From NCBI GenBank assembly GCA_031278535.1, contig JAITKH010000415.1, forward strand, positions 1-20,255: a DNA stretch of 20,255 nt, written 5' to 3'. Positions 7,202-13,501 of the stretch are shown here, piece after piece. The notes below the pieces were generated by a model. That model did no database searches, had not been told where the DNA came from, and worked only from the letters and a program-made list of their open reading frames with translations. Source of the DNA: Planctomycetota bacterium (GTDB lineage: Bacteria > Planctomycetota > SZUA-567). Position 1 is the stretch's first letter. Every line of letters starts with the position of its first letter. The translations under genes and the position numbers were made by a program.

Positions 7202-7668
7202 TGCCGGCCAATTTCTCGTTCGTGATTCCAGGCAAGCTGGCCGGCTGCGCCCGACCGGGCGGTCGGGCCGGGGATATTCGTTCCGATCTTGCCGGCCTGG
7301 TCCGCCAGGGGATTGCCGCCCTGGTCACCCTGACCGAAGAGGCGCTCGATCCGGCGGCCGTGCGGGATGTGGGGCTTGATGTCCTCCACCTTCCAGTCCC
7401 GGATTTCGCGCCGCCGACGCTGGAACAGATCGCCAGGTTCGTGGCGTACGTGGACGAAAGAAACCGGGCTGGCGGAGCGGTGGCGGTACATTGCGGGGCC
7501 GGTTGCGGCCGGACCGGGACCATGCTTGCCTGTTATCTCGCCAGCCGGGGAAAAACGGCCGGCGACGCCATCATGACCGTTCGCCGGGAGCGCCCGGGAT
7601 CCGTGGAGACGCCGGAGCAGGAGCTCCGCGTCCGTGAATTCGCCTTCCTGCTCGGGCGCGAAGCCTGA
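7201..7668 (+). CDS. Dual-specificity / tyrosine-type protein phosphatase
   Basis: The 155-residue protein carries the cysteine-phosphatase signature HCGAGCGRTG (catalytic Cys98, Arg104), preceded by VAVHC on a hydrophobic strand. An aspartate in LPVPDFAPP (about residue 65) fits the general acid loop. The size and the phrase GRTGTMLACYLASRGKTAGDAIMTVRRERPGSVETPEQE match compact dual-specificity phosphatases. These hydrolyse phosphotyrosine, phosphoserine or phosphothreonine. The ATG overlaps the previous stop (TGATG). A Ser/Thr kinase gene starts 74 bases downstream, so this phosphatase may oppose that kinase; bacterial kinases more often pair with PP2C-type enzymes. The gene has no signal peptide. 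Confidence 0.87.
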   Translation: MPANFSFVIPGKLAGCARPGGRAGDIRSDLAGLVRQGIAALVTLTEEALDPAAVRDVGLDVLHLPVPDFAPPTLEQIARFVAYVDERNRAGGAVAVHCGAGCGRTGTMLACYLASRGKTAGDAIMTVRRERPGSVETPEQELRVREFAFLLGREA

Positions 7669-7741
7669 GCAGGAAGGCGGAAAATCCGCCCCGGACGCCA
7701 ACGCCTTCGACGGCGCCCTGAACGAGGCGGGAGGGGAAGTC

Positions 7742-9010
7742 ATGGCTGAAAACGAAAATGTCGAACTTCCGGATATGGAGAAGGATCTCGATTTCGGCAC
7801 CCTCGCCATCGCCCACCGGGTACTGACGCGGGACCAGATCGAGTCGGCAGAGAAGGTTGTCGCCCGCGAGATCGAGGCCGGGAAGCCCCGCCGATCGGTT
7901 GAGGACGTCCTGCTGGAACAGGGCGTCGTTACGTCCGAGCGGGTCTGGGCGGTGTACAAGGCCAAGGAGCGGCTGATCCGCGATGCGAGGGCCAGGGGAC
8001 AGCGCATCGGCGGCTACGAAATACTGGGAAAGCTGGGCGAGGGCGGACTGGGCGTGGTCTACCGGGCCAGACAACTGTCCATGGGCCGGATTGTCGCCCT
8101 CAAGGTGTTGCACGAGCGCTGGGTGACGGACGACGAGTTCCGCAAGCGTTTCCTGGTCGAGGCCCGGCTGGTCGGGCGGCTGAGCCACCCCAACCTGATC
8201 CAGGTCATCGATGTCGGACGCTGGAAGGCGACGCTGTATTTTTCCATGGAGTTCGTGGACGGCGAGCCGGTGGACGTCACCCTGGACCGGGACGGGAAGA
8301 TGGACGTCCAGTCCGCCGTGTCCATAGCCATCCAGGTCGCCTCGGCCCTCGAATACCTGCACCAGCGCCGCATCGTGCACCGCGACGTCAAGCCCGGCAA
8401 CATCATGGTGACAAAGACCGGCATCGCCAAGCTCGGCGATTTCGGGTTTGTCAAGTCGAGCCTGGAATCGGTCCTGTCCACCGAAGGCGAGGTCCTGGGA
8501 ACCCCCGACTATATTTCCCCCGAATCGGCAAGGGGCGAGCAGAACCTGGATTTCCGCAGCGACCTGTATTCGCTCGGCGCCACGCTCTACCATATTCTCA
8601 CCGGTTCCCCGCCTTTCGGCGGCAGCGTTTCGGACGTCATGGACCAGCATATCAAGTCGGATCCGAAGCCGATATTGGCCATCGAGCGGGACATTTCGCC
8701 CCGCATCGCGGCAGTGGTCGAGCGCCTCATGCACAAGAAGCCGGAGGATCGGTACCAGGATTTCCCGTCGCTTCTGGCCGACCTGGACGCCGTGCGCCGG
8801 GAGGGGAAAAAGCAGCTCCCTCCAACCGGTCTGCCCAGCGAAAGCGTCGCCGTGGTGCTTCGCGAGCGACAGGCCGGCGACAGGCAGGGAGAAGGCCAGC
8901 CGCAGCGTACGATCCGGGCGCTCAAGGCGTGGCTGGCGTTTCTTGCCGCCGCCCTTGCCGCCGCCCTCGGATTCATCCTTTACCTGCTGTCCGGCCGGGG
9001 CGGCTCCTGA
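7742..9010 (+). CDS. Membrane-anchored eukaryotic-type Ser/Thr protein kinase
   Basis: The 422-residue protein has a complete Hanks-type kinase domain (about residues 90-350): glycine loop GEGGLGVVYRA from residue 99, lysine in VALKVL (about 121), catalytic loop HRDVKPGN (His213, Asp215), DFG at 233, activation segment ending GTPDYISPE, and DLYSLGATLYHILTG. A separate N-terminal module (about 10-85) is helical and includes LLEQGVVTSERVWAVYKAKE, a pattern reminiscent of the regulatory N-terminal regions of planctomycete kinases and GspE-type proteins. One transmembrane helix (about 395-415) is followed by only a few residues, so the kinase faces the cytoplasm and has no extracellular sensor. 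GGGAGGGGAAG before the ATG at 7742 fixes the start. It is the last gene of the operon; a terminator overlaps its stop. Confidence 0.93.
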   Translation: MAENENVELPDMEKDLDFGTLAIAHRVLTRDQIESAEKVVAREIEAGKPRRSVEDVLLEQGVVTSERVWAVYKAKERLIRDARARGQRIGGYEILGKLGEGGLGVVYRARQLSMGRIVALKVLHERWVTDDEFRKRFLVEARLVGRLSHPNLIQVIDVGRWKATLYFSMEFVDGEPVDVTLDRDGKMDVQSAVSIAIQVASALEYLHQRRIVHRDVKPGNIMVTKTGIAKLGDFGFVKSSLESVLSTEGEVLGTPDYISPESARGEQNLDFRSDLYSLGATLYHILTGSPPFGGSVSDVMDQHIKSDPKPILAIERDISPRIAAVVERLMHKKPEDRYQDFPSLLADLDAVRREGKKQLPPTGLPSESVAVVLRERQAGDRQGEGQPQRTIRALKAWLAFLAAALAAALGFILYLLSGRGGS

Positions 9011-9027
9011 CGCCAGCCGGTCTTTTT
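8995..9027 (+). terminator. Intrinsic terminator of the RNase-kinase operon
   Basis: CCGGGGCG pairs with CGCC and CCGG (AG bulge on the 3' arm) around an 8-base loop that contains part of the kinase stop region, followed by TCTTTTT. The stem overlaps the last codons and the stop of the kinase gene. Confidence 0.75.
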
Positions 9028-9111
9028 CGAAGCATGCCCAAATCAGGGTGGCCGCCGGCGAATCCAGGGTAAATGCGGACGGCGATTGCCTCTCCAGGTG
9101 AAGGCTTCGCC

Positions 9112-9279
9112 GAAAACCGCCCCGAAATGGGCCTATCGTTCCGCAAAGTCTCAATCTTTGCTTGAGACTTTGCGGGGAGCGCCCCCGGTTCGTCCGGCAA
9201 CGGCCTGCGGGGAAGTGAATTCCCCTCCGGCATTGGAGGCCGATTTCAGAACAAACGGACTCCGCTATCCACAGGGGTA
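9112..9279 (+). repeat. Structured dispersed repeat R1, copy A
   Basis: This copy contains, in order, GAAAAC, GTTCCG, a perfect 14-bp hairpin (CCGCAAAGTCTCAA at 9141-9154 and its complement at 9162-9175), GGAGCGCCCCC, a second hairpin with GGGGAA and TTCCCC around GTGAA, TCCGGCAT, and ACAAACGGACT. The same ordered blocks occur on the minus strand at 15375-15523. The hairpin stem sequence differs between the copies, but both pair. Copy A begins about 85 bases after the kinase terminator, in the same orientation as that gene. Confidence 0.8.
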
Positions 9280-9307
9280 GTCTTTTCAAAGCACCATACT
9301 CGTTACG

Positions 9308-9383
9308 GGCTGGAATTGTGAAAACGCTTCTCCGGCGAAAATCACAATTTCAAGCCGCCGGCGGCATATATTCCTTTCGGGCT
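9308..9383 (+). repeat. Repeat R2, copy 2
   Basis: It reads GGGCTGGAATTGTGAAAAC, a variable centre, GCGAAAATCACAATTTCA, then GCCGCCG, CATATATTCCTTTC and GGGC. These blocks match copy 1 (minus strand, 3311-3395) in order and spacing. AATTGTGA and TCACAATT can pair. It follows R1 copy A by about 30 bases; the other R1 copy has no R2 beside it, so the two repeats are separate units. Confidence 0.65.
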
Positions 9384-9464
9384 GGATTTGTGGAACTGGC
9401 ATCCCCCGCCCTGTCGTCCATCCAGCCGCGCCCCCATATTCCAGGACGGCCCGGAATATTTCGC

Positions 9465-9530
9465 ATTGCCGGGAATCGGCAATCACCGTCCGCGATGGGC
9501 ATGCCCACCCATGATCGGACGCCGGTGATT
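9465..9530. other. Large imperfect hairpin region
   Basis: AATCACCG (9481-9488) pairs with CGGTGATT (9523-9530). Inside it TCCG pairs with CGGA and ATGGG with CCCAT around an 8-base loop, about 17 pairs in all with small bulges. An overlapping alternative hairpin is ATTGCCG and CGGCAAT (9465-9483), so the two are mutually exclusive. No T-tract follows on either strand. Confidence 0.45.
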
Positions 9531-9639
9531 CCGCCGCCGAACATTTGGAAAACGTGGCCGGACAGACGGATCCAGGAGCGGAATGCGCTTGGGGATACGG
9601 CAAGACGGTCGATGCGGCTTGACAAGACGCCTTTTTTTA

Positions 9640-9667
9640 TTGACAGGATTTGATGCTCTACTCTAAT
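9640..9667 (+). promoter_or_regulatory. Strong sigma-70-type promoter upstream of the chemoreceptor
   Basis: A perfect TTGACA (9640-9645) is followed after 16 bases by TCTAAT (9662-9667). It points toward the chemoreceptor, whose start is 475 bases away, so it would give a very long leader or a separate small RNA. A further TTGACA at 9619 overlaps the upstream region. Confidence 0.6.
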
Positions 9668-9720
9668 TGGCCAAGGCGGAATGTGCCGCCATAGGGAGGA
9701 TTGTTGTAGTCCAGCGAATA

Positions 9721-9864
9721 CCGCATACGACTATTTCCCGGGAAATCATCGGTGCCACATTATTTTACGATGTGTGGCGAAAAGCAGTCGCAGCCAGTCG
9801 GTTTTCCATGCATTCCCGTAGCGTCAATACGCTATAGGGAAAATTGCGGAAAATAGTCGTACGG
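9721..9864. other. 144-bp segment bounded by imperfect inverted repeats
   Basis: The left end CCGCATACGACTATTTCCCG and the right end, read on the minus strand, CCGTACGACTATTTTCCG match closely, sharing TACGACTATTT. Inside are a 14-bp palindrome (ATTTCCCGGGAAAT, 9733-9746) and a strong hairpin at 9813-9841 (TTCCC plus TAGCGT pairing across CAAT). It could be a MITE-like element or a structured leader RNA whose ends pair. No adjacent target duplication is clear. Confidence 0.5.
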
Positions 9865-10059
9865 CAGTCCAATGGGCATGACAGAATAATAATCGGCGTC
9901 GCCGACCGGACAGACGTTCAAAGCCACCACTTGCCTGATGTCTGCATGTCCGGAAACCCGGAGTACCCCCGCCGTTCCTGGGGGTGCGGTCGTGTTTCCG
10001 TGTGCAGGCAGGGCTGTGGCGGCCCCTAAACGTCCGTGGATGACAGCATCCCCTTTCAT
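9832..10059 (-). CDS. Small hypothetical protein, doubtful
   Basis: This minus-strand frame of 75 residues starts MKGDAVIHGRLG and ends LPYDYFPQFSL. Codon use looks coding-like, and the peptide has a plausible mixed composition (GVLRVSGHADIRQVVALNV). There is no good ribosome-binding site: the bases before the ATG are CGGGA, immediately adjacent. It runs opposite to the chemoreceptor and its last codons fall in the right inverted repeat of the 9721-9864 segment. I do not recognise a family. A degraded gene or a chance frame are both possible. Confidence 0.25.
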   Translation of the reverse strand: MKGDAVIHGRLGAATALPAHGNTTAPPGTAGVLRVSGHADIRQVVALNVCPVGDADYYSVMPIGLPYDYFPQFSL

Positions 10060-10101
10060 TCCCGAAATTCGGCCCAAAACCGGCGCCAAAAGGCGGAGAG
10101 A

Positions 10102-10119
10102 GGGATATCGCCATATCCC
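10102..10119 (+). promoter_or_regulatory. Hairpin or operator just before the chemoreceptor start
   Basis: GGGATAT and ATATCCC pair perfectly around CGCC. The symmetry centre is 32 bases before the ATG and the last base is 23 bases before it, next to the ribosome-binding region. It could be an operator or a structure that controls translation. Confidence 0.4.
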
Positions 10120-10142
10120 GTTTGGGAGATGAAAGGGAAAGC

Positions 10143-12035
10143 ATGAAATTGACTTTGTCGAAAAAGATTTACTTCATTGTCATACTGTTGTTGTTCATAT
10201 CCCTTGCCATGATGGGGCTTGGACTGTACAGCATCAATCGTTTGAGCGTTGAAGCGAACAATTTGAGCAGACGATCCGCCCGCGCCCTTGCCCTGACATC
10301 AATCGATCATATCATACTTGAACGCGACAGCGCCATAAGCGAGCTCATGCGTCCGCAATCCACCGAGTCCAAAAAGGCGATTCTCGATGGCGTGATGGCC
10401 GCCAGCGCCGAAAGTTTTCAGTATTTCATGGGGAAATACCGTCAGTATTTTGAGCCTCCGGGTTCTCCCAACCGGGCGAATCTTGAAAATTATGCCAGGG
10501 AGGTTGAAAATCGATGGGACGCTTTCGTCAGGACAACAATCGACACCGCGAACGTTTCAATGATCAATTCCAACGCCAGGGCGGATGGGGTGAGCAACGG
10601 ACTTCGCCCCTTGTGGAACAGCATTTTTGACGAATTGCAGGCGCTTACCGACGCCATCACGACGGGCGAAGCCGATACCGCGCTCGAGCATGCCTTGGCC
10701 TCGAAGGATTTGGGCATGCTCCTGACGAATTATCGCCTGGAATCCATGCGGTACAACATGAACACCATAACTGAAAACATCAAGCCGATCGAGAACCGCC
10801 TCGTCGCCCTCAAGGATTCAATCATCAAAATCCTTGACTCCATGGTCGCGGAGTTGCATCCTGACCACGGCGGAAGCGAGGCAAGACATATCCGCGAGCA
10901 GATTCGCCAGAACATCGAGCCGTCCCTGGAGGAAATCATTTCCATCATCAACGTCAATTCGACCGCCCGCGCCGAGGCAATGTACACCGGGAGCGTTCAG
11001 CCCGCCAGAAGCCACCTCAAGGAATACATCGCCGAACTTGTCGATATCGCCACCCGCGACATGGTCGCGTCAATACGGATCGTGGAGGATCTGTCGTCAA
11101 TGGTGTACAAGTTGATGCTTGTGACTGGAATTGCCGGTTTTCTGGTTTGCGGCTCGCTGTCGGTGTACACCATGCGCTCCATGACCCGGAAGCTGTCGGC
11201 AATCATCGACGCCCTGCGCGAAAGCGCCGCCAGCGTCAGTTGCGCGGCGGGGCAAATATCCGACTCTTCGCAACAACTTGCCGAAGGCGCGACGGAACAG
11301 GCGGCGAGCCTCGAGGAGACATCCTCCGCCCTGGAGCAGATGGCTTCCATGACCCGCCAGAACTCCGATAACGCGACACGCACCAGCCAGACCAACAAGG
11401 CGAACAACGAGCTTATCACCGAAGGCTCGGGCGCCGTCGGGAGCATGTCGCACGCCATGTCGGAAATCAACGCCTCCGCCGAGCAGATCAACAGGATCAT
11501 TCATGCCATTAACGACATCGCCTTTCAGACCAACCTGCTCGCCCTGAACGCCGCCGTGGAAGCGGCCCGTGCCGGCGAGGCGGGCAAGGGCTTTGCCGTC
11601 GTGGCGGACGAGGTAAGGAACCTGGCCGGCCGTTCCGCCCAGGCGGCGAACGAGACGACAGCCCTTATCGAAGGCACGATTGAACGGGTGAAGAATGGCG
11701 GAGTTATCGCCTCCCGGCTCGAAAGCAGCTTTCAAAAGATCAGGGAAGGCTCCCAGGTGGTCGCCGTAAGCATGGACGAAATCGCCATGGCCAACAATGA
11801 GCAGGTGCAAGGCGTTGACCAGCTCAACGCGGCGGTTGCCCAGATGGACAAGGTAACCCAGAAAAATTCCGCCACGGCCCAGAAATCCGCCAACGCCGCG
11901 GCGGAACTTTCATCGCTGTCCACTTCCCTGAACGACCTGGTTGGCGAACTTGTCGTCCTGGTTCATGGCGGTGGCGAGGAAGTCGTTGGCGTGGGCCCCA
12001 ACATGAAAATGCTGCCGCTTCGGACAACAGCATGA
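10143..12035 (+). CDS. Methyl-accepting chemotaxis protein
   Basis: The 630-residue receptor has one transmembrane helix near the start (about 9-31), a helical ligand-binding region of about 285 residues facing the periplasm, a second helix (about 320-344), and a cytoplasmic signalling domain. The conserved hairpin tip that contacts CheA and CheW is at about 457-500 (FQTNLLALNAAVEAARAGEAGKGFAVVADEVRNLAGRSA). Methylation-helix sequence is visible in EGATEQAASLEETSSALEQM. The linker after helix two is short, so a full HAMP domain is missing or reduced. The C-terminus (MKMLPLRTTA) lacks the NWETF-type pentapeptide that binds CheR. The ATG at 10143 has GAAAGGGA nearby upstream; the in-frame TTG at 10122 is less likely. 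It stands alone, with no che genes in the window, and converges on the HU gene. Confidence 0.95.
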   Translation: MKLTLSKKIYFIVILLLFISLAMMGLGLYSINRLSVEANNLSRRSARALALTSIDHIILERDSAISELMRPQSTESKKAILDGVMAASAESFQYFMGKYRQYFEPPGSPNRANLENYAREVENRWDAFVRTTIDTANVSMINSNARADGVSNGLRPLWNSIFDELQALTDAITTGEADTALEHALASKDLGMLLTNYRLESMRYNMNTITENIKPIENRLVALKDSIIKILDSMVAELHPDHGGSEARHIREQIRQNIEPSLEEIISIINVNSTARAEAMYTGSVQPARSHLKEYIAELVDIATRDMVASIRIVEDLSSMVYKLMLVTGIAGFLVCGSLSVYTMRSMTRKLSAIIDALRESAASVSCAAGQISDSSQQLAEGATEQAASLEETSSALEQMASMTRQNSDNATRTSQTNKANNELITEGSGAVGSMSHAMSEINASAEQINRIIHAINDIAFQTNLLALNAAVEAARAGEAGKGFAVVADEVRNLAGRSAQAANETTALIEGTIERVKNGGVIASRLESSFQKIREGSQVVAVSMDEIAMANNEQVQGVDQLNAAVAQMDKVTQKNSATAQKSANAAAELSSLSTSLNDLVGELVVLVHGGGEEVVGVGPNMKMLPLRTTA

Positions 12036-12127
12036 TGTCGGCCGGTTCCGGAGCCGCCGGCGGCTACAACGCGAAGAGGCCGCCGGTGAATGTTTCTACG
12101 CGCCCGCATTGAAGACGAGGCGAAAAT

Positions 12128-12160
12128 GGAAAGGGAAAACCATATACGGTTCCCCCTTCC
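12128..12160 (-). terminator. Hairpin between convergent genes, likely terminator of the HU gene
   Basis: On the minus strand GGAAGGGGGAACC pairs imperfectly with GGTTTTCCCTTTCC around a six-base loop, followed by ATTTTC. It lies 106 bases beyond the HU stop and 93 bases beyond the chemoreceptor stop. On the plus strand no T-tract follows. Confidence 0.5.
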
Positions 12161-12266
12161 CTCCCTCCTCATTTCGCTCCCCGGACAACACCCTTTTCCG
12201 GCACGCGTACCGGTCCACCTTCAGTTCTAACAGGGGTTGGCAGGACCACTTCGGTGTCGGTTCAGA

Positions 12267-12746
12267 TTATTTACTGCGTTTGGCGGCTTTCCGGACAGGA
12301 GCCTTTTTCAAGGCTGGCTTCCTAGCGGCAGACGCCTTCTTGGCGACAGACTTTCCCGCGGGGGCGATTTTCTTGGCGGCGGACTTGACGGCAGGACCGG
12401 CGGGTGTTATGGCCTTGAGCGCCTCTGGATCGGCGTGAATGGAGTATTTTTTGCCGCCAACCGCTTCCTTCAGGGCCTTTGAGGCGGAGAAGCGGGGCTT
12501 CACGGAGGCCTTGATCTTAATCGGCTGGCCCGTGGCAGGATTGCGCCCAACGCGCGCCTTGCGCTGCGCCTTGACAAATATCCCGAAATCCTTGATGTTG
12601 ACCTTGATCCCTTTGGACACGGATGCGGCGATCTCGTCAAAAATGAAATCGACCACAGCCAATGCGAATTTCAACTTCGAACCGGTCTTTTCCACCAGAG
12701 CCTGGGCCAGTTGGCGCTTACGTAACACATCAATCTTGGCAGCCAT
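12267..12746 (-). CDS. HU-family DNA-binding protein with a histone H1-like tail
   Basis: The 159-residue protein has a typical HU domain (residues 1-98). It contains the DNA-wrapping arm signature VGRNPATGQPIKI (66-78) and the dimer-interface helix RQLAQALVEKTGSKL. Residues 100-159 form a tail made almost only of lysine, alanine, proline, serine and arginine (KKIAPAGKSVAKKASAARK). HU bends and compacts DNA as a dimer; basic tails of this kind, as in mycobacterial HupB or eukaryotic H1, add sequence-independent DNA affinity. GGGGAGGAG seven bases before the ATG at 12746 fixes the start and excludes the 25-codon upstream extension. It is transcribed alone from a promoter at 12884-12911 with a leader of about 130 bases. 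Confidence 0.94.
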   Translation of the reverse strand: MAAKIDVLRKRQLAQALVEKTGSKLKFALAVVDFIFDEIAASVSKGIKVNIKDFGIFVKAQRKARVGRNPATGQPIKIKASVKPRFSASKALKEAVGGKKYSIHADPEALKAITPAGPAVKSAAKKIAPAGKSVAKKASAARKPALKKAPVRKAAKRSK

Positions 12747-12883
12747 TTTGTCTCCTCCCCTTTGCAAAAAAAATCGGCCGCCTTTTCGCGTTTCCCGTTT
12801 TACTACCCAATATGCGGCCAAACATTCGATTTAGGTTGATAATCCCCATCGGCGTCAACTGTTTTCGTATCAACTTTTGGCGA

Positions 12884-12911
12884 AATATAAGGCATGTTTC
12901 GCTCCTGTCAA
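12884..12911 (-). promoter_or_regulatory. Promoter of the HU gene
   Basis: On the minus strand a perfect TTGACA (12911-12906) and TATATT (12889-12884) are 16 bases apart. Transcription would start near 12877, giving a leader of about 130 bases. Confidence 0.75.
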
Positions 12912-13329
12912 GAAAAAATCGGGAAAAACCTAAAAAAAGAAGCCGCGCCTGAAAATTTTGGAGGCGTCCGGCGGCGTGCCCAGGCGAGGCCGGGCCATGG
13001 GAATGGAAGGAAGTGATTTCGAAGTTTCCGAAACGTGACAGAGACGTCCAGTGGGTGCGAAAGCCATCGTTAACCCGTCCATGCCGGCAGTCAGTTGTCG
13101 TCGCTATGAAGAAGTGCGTACCGGCAACTGGGCGATGAATACGTAGGCCGGCGAAATCATGAGTCGGGGATAGACGGCGCTGAAAACGCTTAAAATTCCG
13201 AATGCCTGAGGGCCCGCCGGCCTGGAAGACCACGTCCGCCATCCCGCGAATGGGCGAGGGGCGGCGGAATCCGGCGGCGTATTTGACTTTGCGCGTGGCA
13301 AAACGACCCTGGCGAATTGTCCATGGCGA

Positions 13330-13358
13330 TTGACCGCGGCTGCCGGTTCCTGTATACT
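13330..13358 (+). promoter_or_regulatory. Promoter of the pgsA-like / DUF362 operon
   Basis: TTGACC and TATACT are separated by 17 bases, both one mismatch or so from consensus. The start would be near 13365, about 137 bases before the ATG. Confidence 0.7.
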
Positions 13359-13425
13359 GAAGGTTCCCGTCTGGACGCGAAGTTTGGACGAGGGCAGGAT
13401 TCATGCCATTTTCCGCAGAATTTTA

Positions 13426-13451
13426 CCGGGATCGGATGAAACCGTTCCCGG
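13426..13451 (+). promoter_or_regulatory. Leader hairpin of the pgsA-like gene
   Basis: CCGGG and CGG pair with CCG and CCCGG around ATGAAA, with a two-base internal loop. No T-tract follows, so it is not a simple terminator. Confidence 0.35.
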
Positions 13452-13501
13452 ATCGGCTTTGACGAGACGGCATCCGCCTGCGTCGACGAAAAGGTTTATC
13501 C

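Larger units (their letters stand above)
9028..10142. other. 1.1-kb gap rich in repeats and secondary structure
   Basis: No intact gene is evident. The gap holds repeat R1 copy A, repeat R2 copy 2, a large multi-part hairpin (9465-9530), a strong plus-strand promoter (9640-9667), an element with inverted-repeat ends (9721-9864), a minus-strand open frame with coding-like codon use (9832-10059), and a hairpin just before the chemoreceptor start. Base composition and spacing suggest regulatory or mobile material rather than a lost operon. Confidence 0.6.
12747..13501. other. Gap between the divergent HU and pgsA-like genes
   Basis: The gap of 755 bases contains the HU promoter and leader on the left and the pgsA-like promoter and leader on the right. 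The middle (about 12950-13320) has open frames on the minus strand, but none has a start with a ribosome-binding site or a family I recognise. I see no RNA gene there. Confidence 0.5.

Noticed and set aside
9141..9175. R1 hairpin as a plain transcription terminator
   Set aside because: Neither copy has a T-tract after the stem, and the kinase operon already has a terminator upstream at 8995-9027.
9112..9279. CRISPR array or phage attachment site
   Set aside because: There are no regularly spaced direct repeats; the two R1 copies are inverted, 6 kb apart, with no integrase nearby.
7571..9289. Minus-strand open frame of about 570 codons opposite the kinase
   Set aside because: The plus-strand kinase has all catalytic motifs; the minus frame is its shadow.
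9670..10142. c-di-GMP riboswitch before the chemoreceptor
   Set aside because: The conserved GEMM motifs (CACGCA, AGGGCAAACC, GGGACGCAAAGCC) are not present.
13104..13301. Minus-strand frame ending LPVRTSS in the HU-pgsA gap
   Set aside because: No ribosome-binding site, no family recognised, and a competing frame on the same strand looks equally coding-like; chance is the better explanation.
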